A stretch of 64,000 nt of DNA, from the NCBI GenBank assembly GCA_029562975.1, contig JAKQTR010000038.1, positions 186,001 through 250,000 of the forward strand, given 5' to 3'. Both the position numbers and the translations under genes were made by a program. The stretch is from Acidobacteriota bacterium (GTDB taxonomy: Bacteria; Acidobacteriota; Vicinamibacteria; Vicinamibacterales; JAKQTR01). The notes beneath the pieces were generated by a model. That model searched no databases. It had not been told where the DNA came from and saw only the letters and a list, made by a program, of their open reading frames with translations. This document shows, piece after piece, positions 42,420-51,450 of the stretch (within the stretch, counting starts at the first letter, position 1; every line of letters begins with the position of its first letter).

Positions 42420-43700
42420 TCACCTGGCGTCTGGCGCCTGCCGTCGGGCGGCTTCGCCCTGCACCTCGCGCCAGACGCGCATGAGGTTGCCGCCCCAGAT
42501 CTTCAGGATGTCCGCCTCCGCGTAGCCGCGGCGGACGAGCGCCTCGGTCACGTTGAGGGCCTCGGCATGGCTGTTGAAGCCGGGGATCCCTCCCCCGCCG
42601 TCGAAGTCCGTCCCGATGCCGACGTGGTCGATGCCCGCGACCTTGACGGCGTGGTCGAGGTGATCCACGAAATCCTTCAGCGTGGCCGCCGGAAACTGCT
42701 CGTCGATGGCGCCCATCCGCACGAAATAGGCGTCACGCCGCTTCTGGGCTTCGGCCTGCTGTTCGGGCGTCTGCGGCTCCGCCCCAGGCGCCGCGCCGGG
42801 CTCGCCGGCGCGGGCGAAGCCGAGCTGCGCGCGCGCCGTCCGGAGGGCTTCCGCGCGCTCGGGCGAGTCGGCCCTCAGGTACGACCCCAGCGCGACAATC
42901 TGGATCACGCCCCCATTCTTCGCCAGCGCCCGCAGCTGGTCGTCGTCCAGGTTGCGATCGACGTCGTGGACGGCCTTGCACCCGGAGTGCGACGCGATGA
43001 CGGGGGCCGTCGAGACCCTGATCACGTCCCAGAAGGTCGATGCCGCCGCGTGCGACACGTCCACCATTATGCCGAGGCGGTTCATCTCGGCGACCACGCG
43101 TTCGCCAAAGGGCGACAGCCCGTTGTGCCTCGGCGGGGTCCGGTCGCTCGACGAGTCGCCGATCTGGTTGTGGCCGCTGTGCGTCAGCGTGACGTATCGG
43201 ACGCCTCGATCGAAGAAGGCCCTCAGCGTGGCGAGATCCTCGCCGATGGGATAGCCGTTCTCGAGGCCGGTCATGATGGCGCGCTTCCCCGTGGCGGCGA
43301 TGCGCTCGACCTCGTCCGGGCTCGCAGCGAACGCGCACAGATCCGGGTGCTGCCGCTCGGTCAGGGCGTGCAGGAAGTCCAGCTGGCGCATGGCCGCATC
43401 GAACGCGGCCTTGTAGGCCGCGCCATCGAACGCCTGGCGCTGGCCGACGTAGGCGGCCAGAAAGACCCCCTTCAGGCCGCCCTGCCGCATCTTGACCAGA
43501 TCGCACTTCTGGCCGGGCGTGAGCACGCCGTAGTCCCCCGCCCGCATCGCGATGTCCACGTGACTGTCGAGGGTCAGCGCCTTGGCGTGGATTGCCTCGG
43601 CCCTCGCGCGCGCCTCGTCCTGCTGCCCCATGATCACCGCCGCGCCGGCCGCAACGCACGCCGCAACCGCCACCGCTCCCATCGCTCGCCGACCTGCCAT
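42420..43700 (-). CDS. membrane dipeptidase, peptidase family M19 (renal dipeptidase-like)
   Basis: The 426-aa exported zinc peptidase of the amidohydrolase fold hydrolyses dipeptides. The N-terminus is an Ala-rich signal peptide (MAGRRAMGAVAVAACVAAGA). Metal ligands are visible: His-x-Asp in LDSHVDIAM, the bridging Glu in TGLENGYPIG, and His residues in MVDVSHAAAS and APVIASHSGC. An Ala/Pro/Gln-rich insert (about 275-310) is unusual for the family. ATG 43700 has AAGGAG 8 nt upstream. The gene may supply amino acids from peptides produced by the nearby M16 enzymes; that link is inferred from proximity. Confidence 0.88.
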   Translation of the reverse strand: MAGRRAMGAVAVAACVAAGAAVIMGQQDEARARAEAIHAKALTLDSHVDIAMRAGDYGVLTPGQKCDLVKMRQGGLKGVFLAAYVGQRQAFDGAAYKAAFDAAMRQLDFLHALTERQHPDLCAFAASPDEVERIAATGKRAIMTGLENGYPIGEDLATLRAFFDRGVRYVTLTHSGHNQIGDSSSDRTPPRHNGLSPFGERVVAEMNRLGIMVDVSHAAASTFWDVIRVSTAPVIASHSGCKAVHDVDRNLDDDQLRALAKNGGVIQIVALGSYLRADSPERAEALRTARAQLGFARAGEPGAAPGAEPQTPEQQAEAQKRRDAYFVRMGAIDEQFPAATLKDFVDHLDHAVKVAGIDHVGIGTDFDGGGGIPGFNSHAEALNVTEALVRRGYAEADILKIWGGNLMRVWREVQGEAARRQAPDAR

Positions 43701-43766
43701 CTCCAGGCTCCTTCCCCGGCCTCGCGCGCCGCGCGCCCCGGGCCGCCCGGCTGCGGAGTCGCGCAA

Positions 43767-43775
43767 TGCTATCAT
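43767..43775 (+). promoter_or_regulatory. extended -10 element, predicted leaderless start
   Basis: TGCTATCAT (TG-C-TATCAT) lies 9 nt before the GTG at 43785. Transcription about 7 nt downstream would start almost on the start codon. No ribosome site is seen. Confidence 0.45.
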
Positions 43776-43784
43776 GCCCCTGAC

Positions 43785-44909
43785 GTGGATCCGCTGACGC
43801 ACACCCTGACGGGCGCATGCCTGGCAGAAACGGGACTCAAACGGCGCTCTCCGCTCGCGGCTGCCACGCTCATCATCGCCGCCAACCTGCCCGACCTCGA
43901 CGGAACCTGCTATCTCCACAGCGCCGATCTCGCCTTCGCCGTGCGGCGCGGGTGGAGCCACGGCGTTCTGGCCGTTCTGGTCCTTCCTGTGCTCCTGACC
44001 GCCGCGATGACGCTCGTCGATCGCCAGGTGCTCCGGCGCACGTCGCCGTCGCTCCCGCCCGCGAGGCCGGCGGTCCTGCTGGCGCTCTCGTTCCTCGGCG
44101 TCCTCGTCCATGTCCTGATGGACTGGCCCAACAGCTACGGCGTCCGCCTGCTGATGCCATTCTCGGGCCGCTGGTTCTACGGGGATGCGCTCTTCATCGC
44201 AGACCCCTGGCTGTGGCTGGTTCTGGGCTCCGCCGTGATGCTGTCGTGGGTCGGCAACCGGGCAGGCGTTGTCGCGGCCGTCGTCGTGGCATCGGGCGCG
44301 ACGCTGGCGGTCTTGCTCAATCCGCTGACCCCGGACTGGTTCACTGCCGTCTGGTTCGCGTGGATCGCCGCATGGCTGGTGTTCCGCGGCCGCCTCAACA
44401 GGACCAGGCGGCCGACGGCGGCTGTCTGCGCGATCGCCGTGGCCGTGGCGTACATCGGCGCGATGATCGCCGGGTCGAGGATCGCGGAGCGGCAAGCCCG
44501 CCGCGTCGCGGCCGAGCGCGGCTGGACGGTGGACGAGGCGGCGGCCATGCCGCTGGCCGCCCAGCCGCTGCGCCGGGACGTCATCGTGGCCACGCCCGGG
44601 CGCTACGAGTTCGTCCCCGTCAACTGGCTGCTGGGGTCCGTCGCGGGTGTGGAGCCGCGCCCCCTCGCGCGCGGCGAGCAGGGCGACCCCGTCGTCAACG
44701 CGGCGCTGGCGGCGCCGTTCGTCAGCGGCGTCCGCGCCTGGCTGCGCTTCCCGGCGTTCGAGGTCCGGAGCCTGCCCGACGGCGGGCGCCGCGTCCTCAT
44801 CCGCGACGCCCGGTTCGCCGTCGGAACGCCCAGCGGCTACGGCGTCGTGGCCATCGTCTATATCGACCGCGCCGGCACGCCGAGGCCGGGCCCGCACCCC
44901 GGGCGCTAA
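43785..44909 (+). CDS. membrane-bound metal-dependent hydrolase (YdjM/DUF457 type)
   Basis: The 374-aa polytopic protein begins VDPLTHTLTGA. It contains LIIAANLPDLD and LVHVLMDWPNSYG, the His/Asp motifs of the YdjM/LexA-regulated membrane hydrolase family. Roughly six hydrophobic helices fill residues 1-240, and a periplasmic or cytoplasmic C-terminal domain (about 250-374) follows. The substrate is not known for the family. GTG 43785 is supported by the extended -10 just upstream. It is divergent from the dipeptidase. Confidence 0.78.
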   Translation: MDPLTHTLTGACLAETGLKRRSPLAAATLIIAANLPDLDGTCYLHSADLAFAVRRGWSHGVLAVLVLPVLLTAAMTLVDRQVLRRTSPSLPPARPAVLLALSFLGVLVHVLMDWPNSYGVRLLMPFSGRWFYGDALFIADPWLWLVLGSAVMLSWVGNRAGVVAAVVVASGATLAVLLNPLTPDWFTAVWFAWIAAWLVFRGRLNRTRRPTAAVCAIAVAVAYIGAMIAGSRIAERQARRVAAERGWTVDEAAAMPLAAQPLRRDVIVATPGRYEFVPVNWLLGSVAGVEPRPLARGEQGDPVVNAALAAPFVSGVRAWLRFPAFEVRSLPDGGRRVLIRDARFAVGTPSGYGVVAIVYIDRAGTPRPGPHPGR

Positions 44910-44924
44910 GCGCCGCGGCCGGGC

Positions 44925-45623
44925 CTATCGCTTCCTCCCGGCGCTGAACGTTCCCACTGCCTCGCTGCGGTTGTAGTCCACCGTGCCTGAAAGCCTGCCG
45001 TCCTTCAGGGCCCCCGACATGGTGACCGGCTCGCCGGCCAGGTAGGGAAACGCCAGCGCCAGCACGCCGTCCCTCCACGATCCGCTCGTGATGGAAACGG
45101 CACCCGCCGCCGAGGAGATCTCTCCCGTGACGATCTCACCGCTCAGACGCAGGGACATGGAGAACGGCATGACCTCGCCCGCCACGCTCGCCTCGGCTTC
45201 CCAGTCGCCGCTGATTGGATCCGACGCGCGCTCGTCCCGCCGGGACAGCGCGAACGTGCCGCTTGCGTCCATCACTGCCCACACGCCTTCGATTCGCGAC
45301 CCCTGGACGGTGCCTGTCAATGTCCCAGGCGACCCTTGGTACTCAAAGGCGATCGTCAGCTTGGCGTCGGCCAGCATGGCCGTCCCGACGGCAATCGGCC
45401 CGAGTGACGATTCGATGACGCCGCTCAGCTTGCCGTCCACGACGGTGAACACGGCTTTCAGGACAGCCTCGCCGTCAGGCGTCTGCGCGGCCCCCTCCCA
45501 CGTGCCGGCCAGCGATTCCAGCGCGGCCGGCGGCTGTGCCCGAATGCCGTCAGCCACGGCTGAAGCTGCCGCGAGCACGAGCGATGCCGCCACCACCAAC
45601 CCTGCGCGCACGACGGGTCCCAT
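44925..45623 (-). CDS. secreted protein with two tandem beta-rich repeats
   Basis: The 232-aa product starts MGPVVRAGLVVAASLVLAAASAVA, a signal peptide. The mature part is two homologous halves: the first contains LAGTWEGAAQTPDG...GKLSGVIESS and LTGTVQGSRIEGVW, the second ISGDWEAEASVAGE...EIVTGEISSA and MSGALKDGRLSGTV. Each is a Gly-x-W-x strand pattern as in lipocalin- or calycin-like barrels. I do not recognise the family. ATG 45623 follows GGAGGAGG. It is the last gene of the ABC exporter unit (45-nt gap), so it may serve the same substrate. Confidence 0.7.
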   Translation of the reverse strand: MGPVVRAGLVVAASLVLAAASAVADGIRAQPPAALESLAGTWEGAAQTPDGEAVLKAVFTVVDGKLSGVIESSLGPIAVGTAMLADAKLTIAFEYQGSPGTLTGTVQGSRIEGVWAVMDASGTFALSRRDERASDPISGDWEAEASVAGEVMPFSMSLRLSGEIVTGEISSAAGAVSITSGSWRDGVLALAFPYLAGEPVTMSGALKDGRLSGTVDYNRSEAVGTFSAGRKR

Positions 45624-45668
45624 CGCCTCCTCCTCCACTCCGTTCACGGTCACGTCAGCCGGAACGAG

Positions 45669-46406
45669 TCAGTCCACGATCAAGCGCACCCGGCGGAACC
45701 GGGCGAGCGCCAGGCCCATGAGCGCCAGGTCGAGCCCCGCCAGCCCCGCAGCCGCCGACCACGCGATCCGATCCGCGCCAGCCGTCATCAGCCAGCTTGC
45801 GGCCCGAGCCTTCCAGGCGTCCGGCATGGACTCGGCCAGAAAGACGGGCACGAAGATCAACAGGAGAATGCCGACGCTCAGGGCCTGGGCCGCGTGGCGG
45901 ACCGTCGCCGCGCGCAACGACACCAGCACGCCGGCGGCCGCGGCAAGTCCTGCGCCGAGCAGCGCGAGAAGCGGCGCGCCGACGGCGATGCGGGCAGGAA
46001 AGAGCAGGAGCCCGTCGCTCCGGGCCGACATGTTCACGGTGACCAGGCTGAGCAGGAGCATGCCCATGACCAGGCCCCAGCCGTAGCTCACGGCGGCGAG
46101 GACTTTGCCGAGCAGGATGGCGGGGTCCGGCAGTCGGCTGGCGAGGAGCGTCTCGAGCGTGTGGCGTTCCCGCTCTCCGGCAATGGCGTCGGCAATCGCG
46201 TTGCCGACCAGCATCAGCGGCACCCACGCCCAGTAGAACACCGTCGTCGCCGAGCGGACCCAGTCGGCGCCCGACTGGAGGGGCAGGAGCACGCCGAACA
46301 CGGCCAGCAGGATCACGAGGCTCAGGCGGCCGCCGCGCGCGCCCCCGGACAGGCTCATCAGCTCGCGCCACTCTTTCCAGGCCACCGTCAGCACGTCGCG
46401 GATCAC
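45669..46406 (-). CDS. ABC-2-type exporter permease
   Basis: The 245-aa inner-membrane subunit has six predicted helices. It contains VGNAIADAIAGERERHTLETLLASRLPD, the typical cytoplasmic loop of ABC-2 permeases (GERExxTLExLL). Its GTG start overlaps the ATPase stop by four bases (GTGA, 46403-46406), so they are coupled and form one exporter. Such exporters move lipids, polysaccharides or drugs, and the substrate here is unknown. Confidence 0.85.
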   Translation of the reverse strand: MIRDVLTVAWKEWRELMSLSGGARGGRLSLVILLAVFGVLLPLQSGADWVRSATTVFYWAWVPLMLVGNAIADAIAGERERHTLETLLASRLPDPAILLGKVLAAVSYGWGLVMGMLLLSLVTVNMSARSDGLLLFPARIAVGAPLLALLGAGLAAAAGVLVSLRAATVRHAAQALSVGILLLIFVPVFLAESMPDAWKARAASWLMTAGADRIAWSAAAGLAGLDLALMGLALARFRRVRLIVD

Positions 46407-47332
46407 CGATCTTCCTCCATGAGCGTCAGGAACACGTCCTCGAGCGAGCTCTTGTCGCGGCGGACCTCGTCGACGGCCACCCCCGACCCGACGATCATCG
46501 CCACGAGCGGCGACGAGTCGGCAGCCTCGGCCATGTCGATGACCATCCGGCCGTTCATCAAGGCGGCGCGCTCGACCCCCGGCTGGCGGGACAGCGCGGC
46601 GACAAGGGCGTCGGTGAAGGCGCGGCCTCGGATCTCGAGCCGGGTGGCGCTGCGCGCCTTGAGCTCGTCCGGATGGCCGACGGCGACGAGCCGGCCCTGC
46701 TTGATGACGCCGACGCGATGGCAGAGCCGGTCGGCCTCGGCGAGGTTGTGGGTCGTCAGGAACACCGTGACGCCTTCCCGCGCGACCAGCGCAGCCAGCT
46801 GCTCCCGGAGGTGAGAGGCCGCAACGGGGTCCAGTCCCGCCGTGGGTTCGTCCAGGAACAGCAAGGCGGGCCGGTGGAGCAGCGCCCTGGCCACGGCGAG
46901 CCGCTGTCTCATGCCCCGGCTCCACTTCCCCACCGCCTCGCGGCGCCGCTCCCAGAGCCCCAGGGACTCGAGCAGTTCGCGCACGCGATTCCGGCGCTCG
47001 GCGGCTCCCAGGCCCCAGATCCTGGCGTAGAAGGCGAGGTTGTCCTCGGCGCTCAGGCGTTCGTACAGCCCGTGGTGCTCGAGCAGCGCGCCTGCCCGCT
47101 CGCGGATGGCGCCGGCCTCGGTCCGCGTGTCGTGTCCGAGCACGCGGGCCCTCCCCCCGCTCGGTTCCAGCAGGCCGAGCAGGAGCCTGATGGTCGTCGT
47201 TTTCCCCGCCCCGTTCGGGCCGAGGAAGCCGAAGACCACGCCGGCGGGCACCTCGAGATCCAGGCCATCCACGGCCTTGATCCCGCCGAACGCGCGCGTC
47301 AGCTGGTCGGTTCGGATGATCGCCGACGACAT
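46403..47332 (-). CDS. ABC transporter ATP-binding protein (DrrA/CcmA-type exporter)
   Basis: The 309-aa ATPase energises the permease encoded next. It has Walker A GPNGAGKTT, Q-loop region, signature SRGMRQRLAVARALL (Ser-Arg-Gly-Met-Arg-Gln, replacing LSGGQ), Walker B LLFLDEPTAGLD and H-loop TTHN. A C-terminal regulatory domain (about 220-309) follows, as in DrrA- and NodI-type exporters. ATG 47332 has a -10-like TATCAT only 8 nt upstream and no ribosome site, so the transcript may be leaderless. Confidence 0.92.
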   Translation of the reverse strand: MSSAIIRTDQLTRAFGGIKAVDGLDLEVPAGVVFGFLGPNGAGKTTTIRLLLGLLEPSGGRARVLGHDTRTEAGAIRERAGALLEHHGLYERLSAEDNLAFYARIWGLGAAERRNRVRELLESLGLWERRREAVGKWSRGMRQRLAVARALLHRPALLFLDEPTAGLDPVAASHLREQLAALVAREGVTVFLTTHNLAEADRLCHRVGVIKQGRLVAVGHPDELKARSATRLEIRGRAFTDALVAALSRQPGVERAALMNGRMVIDMAEAADSSPLVAMIVGSGVAVDEVRRDKSSLEDVFLTLMEEDR

Positions 47333-47340
47333 GGCCCCCT

Positions 47341-47346
47341 ATGATA
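47341..47346 (-). promoter_or_regulatory. -10 element, predicted leaderless start
   Basis: The minus strand reads TATCAT, 8 nt in front of the ATG at 47332 of the ABC ATPase. Confidence 0.4.
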
Positions 47347-47440
47347 CCCGGACTGCCACGGCACGCGCGCGCGTCGGCCCGCGGCCGGTTGCGCCACGGC
47401 GCGGAGTCGAGTACGTTCAACGGGTCGCTGAGGTGCCGAC

Positions 47441-50101
47441 ATGCGCAGAGCCCTTGCATCCGTCCTGACGCGGCTCATCGCCCGCGCCGCGCGCCCCCTG
47501 ATCGCGCTGCGGTACCGCATCGAGATCCGGGGCCTCGAGGCCGTCCGAGAGCGCGGGCGCCGCGGCATCCTGTTCCTGCCGAACCACGCGGCCCTGCTGG
47601 ACCCCGTGTTCCTCGTGGTCTACCTGTTCCCGTCCTTCAGAGTCCGCCCGTTGGCCGACGAGCATCAGGTGGGGCGGACGGCGTTCGGCAGGCTCGCGCT
47701 GCTCTATGGCTCGCGGATCCTGCCGAACCTAGAGCGGAGCGGCGCCGGCGCCCGCGCCCGCATGCGCGAGGCGATCACGGACATCGCCAACGGCCTCGAG
47801 GCCGGGGAGAACATCCTCTTCTACCCCGCCGGCCACCTGAAGCGCGGTTACCTCGAGGTCATCGGGAGCGCGAGCGGGACGGAGACGCTGGTGAAAACCG
47901 TGCCTTCCGCCCGGACCGTGCTCGTCCGCGTGAACGGGCTGTGGGGCAGCAGCTTCAGCATCGGGGCCACCGGGAAGATGCCCAGCATCGGCGCCTCTCT
48001 GGCGCACGGCCTCAAGTGCCTGCTCCTGAACGGCGTCTTCTTCGCGCCCAGGCGCCGCGTGACCATCGAGTTCGCCGAACCGGAGGACTTCCCGCGCTCG
48101 GGCACGCGCGCGGAAATCAACGGCTACCTCGAGCGCTTCTACAACGACCGCGCGTCCCGGAACACCTACGTGCCCTACTACTTCTGGGAGCGCGGCGGCC
48201 CGCGGGAGATTCCCGAGCCGCAGCAGGCGGCCCGGCAGTCCGATGCGTCGCGCGTGTCGTCGGCGACTCGCGGCCTGGTCCTCGAACACCTGCGCAACAC
48301 GGCGGGCCGGCAGGATGTGAGCCTCGATCACGATCTTTCGAAGGACCTCGGCTTCGACAGCCTCGCCATCGCGGAACTGATCCCCTGGATCGAGGAGGAG
48401 TTCGGGTTCTCGGTGGGCACGCCGGACAGCCTGGCCACGGTGGCGGACGTCGTTCTCGCGGCGGCCGGGCAGGGCGTGTCGGCGCGGCCCTCCGAGGTGA
48501 AGCCGCCGCCCGAGAAGTGGTTCGGGTCGAAGGGCGACGGGCGGATCCTCTCGGTGCCGCCCGACGACCTCGTCACCGGGGCGTTCCTGCGCCAAGCCAG
48601 AGCGAGGCCGGGCCAGCCGATTGTCTCGGATCAGGCCAGCGGCACCCGCACGTACCGCGACCTCGTGACCGCGATCCTGGTGCTCAAGCCCAAGCTGGAG
48701 CAGCTGCCCGGCCAGTACCTCGGCCTGATGATGCCGGCGTCGGTGGGCGCCACGGTCTTCTTTTACGCGGCCCTCTTCGCCGGGAAGACGGTCGTGATGG
48801 TGAACTGGACCGCAGGGACGCGCGCCATCAGGCATTCCCTCGACGTGCTGGGTGTGCGGACTGTCATCACGGCGCGCGCACTGCAGACGAAGCTCGAAGC
48901 CGCTGGCGTCAGCCTCGCGGACTTCCAGGACACCTTCCTGTTTGTCGAGGACCTGCTGGGCTCCATCCCGGCGCTGGACAAGGTCCGCGCCGCGGCGGCG
49001 AGCCGCCTCAGCTGGGCTGCGCTCGAGCGAGCCGAGCCGCCGGAGGTGGCCGTCGTGCTGTTCACGAGCGGCTCCGAGAGCCTGCCGAAGGCCGTGCCGC
49101 TCACGCACCGCAACCTCATGACCGACGCCCGTGGCATCCTGATGCTCGGGGACGTCCGGGAGAGCGACGTCACGCTCGGACTGCTGCCGCCGTTCCATTC
49201 CTTCGGCCTGACGACGACCGTGGTCCTGCCCGTGTCGATCGGCATGCGCACGGTGTACCACCCGAACCCGATCGAGTCGGCGATCCTGGCCAAGATCACG
49301 GAGGCCTACCAGGCGTCCGTCCTCTTCTGTACCCCGACGTTCCTCAACGGCCTTGCGCGCGTCGCGACCGATCGCGAGCTCGCGAGCATGCGGCTGGTGG
49401 TCACGGGCGCCGAGCGTTGCCCGGACGCGCTGTTCGCCCTGTTGCGCACGCGATGGCCGTCGATGCTGGTGCTCGAGGGCTACGGGATCACCGAGTGCTC
49501 TCCCGTCGTGGCCTGCAACCCGGACTGGCGGCAGGTCCCGGGCACGGTGGGCGTATTCCTGCCCGTCGTGGAGGGCGCGGTGGTGGACCTCGAGTTCACG
49601 CGCCGCCTGCCAGCCGGAGAGACCGGCATGCTGATTCTCCGCGGACCGACGGTCTTCTCCGGCTACCTCAACTATTCGGGCGAGTCGCCGTTTGTGGACT
49701 TCGAAGGGCGGTCGTGGTACCGGACGGGAGATCTGGTCTCGATGGCCGAGGACGGCTACCTTACGTTCCGAGGCCGGCTCAAGCGGTTCGTGAAGCTGGG
49801 GGGCGAGATGATCTCGCTGCCCGCGATCGAGGCCGTCCTGCAGCCGCACTTCGGTGAGCCGGACGACGGCCCGATCATCGCCGTCGAAGCGGTGGGCACG
49901 GCGGATCACGCCGACGTCGTGCTGTTCACACGGACGCGGGTCGATCGGGCCCAGGTCAACGCCTGGATCAAGGATGCCGGCCTGAGCCCGCTCCACAACA
50001 TCCGGCAGGTCGTGGCTGTCGACAGCATCCCGGTCCTGGGCACCGGCAAGACCGATTACCGGGCGCTGAAGGCGCGCTGGGCTCAGTCCGCGGAGCCCTG
50101 A
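47441..50101 (+). CDS. acyltransferase / acyl carrier protein / AMP-dependent ligase trifunctional fusion
   Basis: The 886-aa product has three domains in one chain. A PlsC-type acyltransferase (1-250) carries NHAALLD (Asn48-His49, Asp54). An acyl carrier protein (about 265-340) has the phosphopantetheine Ser307 in LGFDSLAIAEL. An AMP-forming acyl ligase (about 365-880) has LFTSGSESLPKAVPLTH (about residue 541), GYGITECSP and a catalytic C-terminal Lys in LGTGKTDYR. Aas of E. coli joins acyltransferase and acyl-ACP synthetase for phospholipid repair but lacks an internal ACP. Here the ligase could load fatty acid on the cis ACP and the acyltransferase hand it to a lysophospholipid. Its stop runs 19 nt past that of the convergent kinase gene. 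Confidence 0.85.
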   Translation: MRRALASVLTRLIARAARPLIALRYRIEIRGLEAVRERGRRGILFLPNHAALLDPVFLVVYLFPSFRVRPLADEHQVGRTAFGRLALLYGSRILPNLERSGAGARARMREAITDIANGLEAGENILFYPAGHLKRGYLEVIGSASGTETLVKTVPSARTVLVRVNGLWGSSFSIGATGKMPSIGASLAHGLKCLLLNGVFFAPRRRVTIEFAEPEDFPRSGTRAEINGYLERFYNDRASRNTYVPYYFWERGGPREIPEPQQAARQSDASRVSSATRGLVLEHLRNTAGRQDVSLDHDLSKDLGFDSLAIAELIPWIEEEFGFSVGTPDSLATVADVVLAAAGQGVSARPSEVKPPPEKWFGSKGDGRILSVPPDDLVTGAFLRQARARPGQPIVSDQASGTRTYRDLVTAILVLKPKLEQLPGQYLGLMMPASVGATVFFYAALFAGKTVVMVNWTAGTRAIRHSLDVLGVRTVITARALQTKLEAAGVSLADFQDTFLFVEDLLGSIPALDKVRAAAASRLSWAALERAEPPEVAVVLFTSGSESLPKAVPLTHRNLMTDARGILMLGDVRESDVTLGLLPPFHSFGLTTTVVLPVSIGMRTVYHPNPIESAILAKITEAYQASVLFCTPTFLNGLARVATDRELASMRLVVTGAERCPDALFALLRTRWPSMLVLEGYGITECSPVVACNPDWRQVPGTVGVFLPVVEGAVVDLEFTRRLPAGETGMLILRGPTVFSGYLNYSGESPFVDFEGRSWYRTGDLVSMAEDGYLTFRGRLKRFVKLGGEMISLPAIEAVLQPHFGEPDDGPIIAVEAVGTADHADVVLFTRTRVDRAQVNAWIKDAGLSPLHNIRQVVAVDSIPVLGTGKTDYRALKARWAQSAEP

Positions 50102-51450
50102 CTCCAGTCCTCGATCCGCATCGCGGACGGCCCGGCGGAGGTTTCGAAGAACCTGGCGCAGGAAGCCGGGCCGGGGAAGCGCTCGCGGTAGGCCGCATGC
50201 CATTCCCGGGCGAACGAGCCGGCGCGATCCCGGGGCACGAGGGCCCAGACGCTGCCCCCGAACCCGCCCCCGAACGCCGAGGCGGCGGCGGCGCCCAGGC
50301 GCCTGGCCTCGCGAGCGAGGGTGACGGTCTCGGGGATCTGGTTGCCGAGCCAGCGTTCCGCCGCTTCCTGCGAACGATCCACGAGCGCGCCGAAGCGCGC
50401 GAGGTCGCCTCGGATCAAGGCGTCGCCCGCCTCGGGGACGATCGCACGGCTCTCGAGCAGGAACTGGTCGAAGCGCTCCAGCAGGCAGCCCGTGCCGAAC
50501 TCGTCGTCACCGGCTTCGACGATCGCCCGCCGGATGTCATCCGGCGCGCCGGCTGAGGCCGCCGCGGCGGACTCGAGGGTCGGCGCCGAGCACCCGCTCG
50601 CCTGCTGCCAGATCGCCAGGATCCGGGCTGCCGCGAGCGACGCGCGGTTGTAGGTGGCCATCGCGGCCGCGGTCTTCTCCGCCAGCACGCCGCTGAATGC
50701 CACGAGGAAGGCCAGCCCGGGTGCGACGGCCAGGTCGCGCTCGAAGGTCACCGGGCCGAAGCGGTACTGGCTGAGCGTGCCGGCCTTGCAGCACAAGATC
50801 GCCGTGTGATCCTCGCTGCCGCCGAAGGTTCCGACCCCGCGGTCGCCCGCCAGGGCGCCGAAGCTGCGGCCGTTCTCGATCGTCGCGAGATAGGCGGCCA
50901 GGGCCTCGCGCGACGAGATGGCCTCGCGATACGCGGGCGACTGTCCGAGGCCGTTCAGGTCCGCCAACGCGAGGAACACGGCGATCATGAACGCGCTCGA
51001 GCTCGACATGCCCGATGCGGGCGGCAGGTCGCTGTCGAAGGCGAGATCGGCCCCGGCGGTCATCTCCGGGAAGTTCCGCGCGAGCCGGCGGACCACGGTG
51101 GCCGGGTAGTTGCTCCAGTCCCCCAGCACGGGCTGGAGGTCGGGCCCGATCACCCACTCCGCCTCAGAGCCGGTCGCCGCGCTGATCACCCGCACGCGGG
51201 AGTCCGCCCTGAGCTGCCCCACGAGGCAGAAGCCGTGGCTCGCGGCGCACAGCAGGCTGCGCCCGCCGGCGTAGTCGGTATGCTTTCCCAGGACTTCGAT
51301 CCGTCCGGGCACGAAGAACGCGGCGCGGCGGGACCGGGCGGGCCGAGGCGGCAGCGCGCCGGCGGCGCGGGCGAACAGCGTCTCCTTGGCCGAGGCGCAT
51401 GCGGGAGGCAGGCCCGACGAAGCGAGTGTTGCCGCGGCCGGCACCATCAC
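50083..51450 (-). CDS. galactokinase-like GHMP sugar kinase
   Basis: The 455-aa product is a GHMP kinase with the galactokinase-type motif 1 PGRIEVLGKHTDYAGG, motif 2 LPPASGMSSSSA and motif 3 AFGGGFGGSVWAL. In true galactokinases motif 1 is G-E-H-T-D-Y, whose Glu contacts the sugar; here it is Lys56, so the substrate may differ from galactose. ATG 51450 overlaps the nucleotidyltransferase stop (ATGA, 51447-51450), making the two a coupled kinase-nucleotidyltransferase module. The 3' end overlaps the convergent acyltransferase fusion by 19 nt. Confidence 0.8.
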   Translation of the reverse strand: MMVPAAATLASSGLPPACASAKETLFARAAGALPPRPARSRRAAFFVPGRIEVLGKHTDYAGGRSLLCAASHGFCLVGQLRADSRVRVISAATGSEAEWVIGPDLQPVLGDWSNYPATVVRRLARNFPEMTAGADLAFDSDLPPASGMSSSSAFMIAVFLALADLNGLGQSPAYREAISSREALAAYLATIENGRSFGALAGDRGVGTFGGSEDHTAILCCKAGTLSQYRFGPVTFERDLAVAPGLAFLVAFSGVLAEKTAAAMATYNRASLAAARILAIWQQASGCSAPTLESAAAASAGAPDDIRRAIVEAGDDEFGTGCLLERFDQFLLESRAIVPEAGDALIRGDLARFGALVDRSQEAAERWLGNQIPETVTLAREARRLGAAAASAFGGGFGGSVWALVPRDRAGSFAREWHAAYRERFPGPASCARFFETSAGPSAMRIEDWSQGSAD

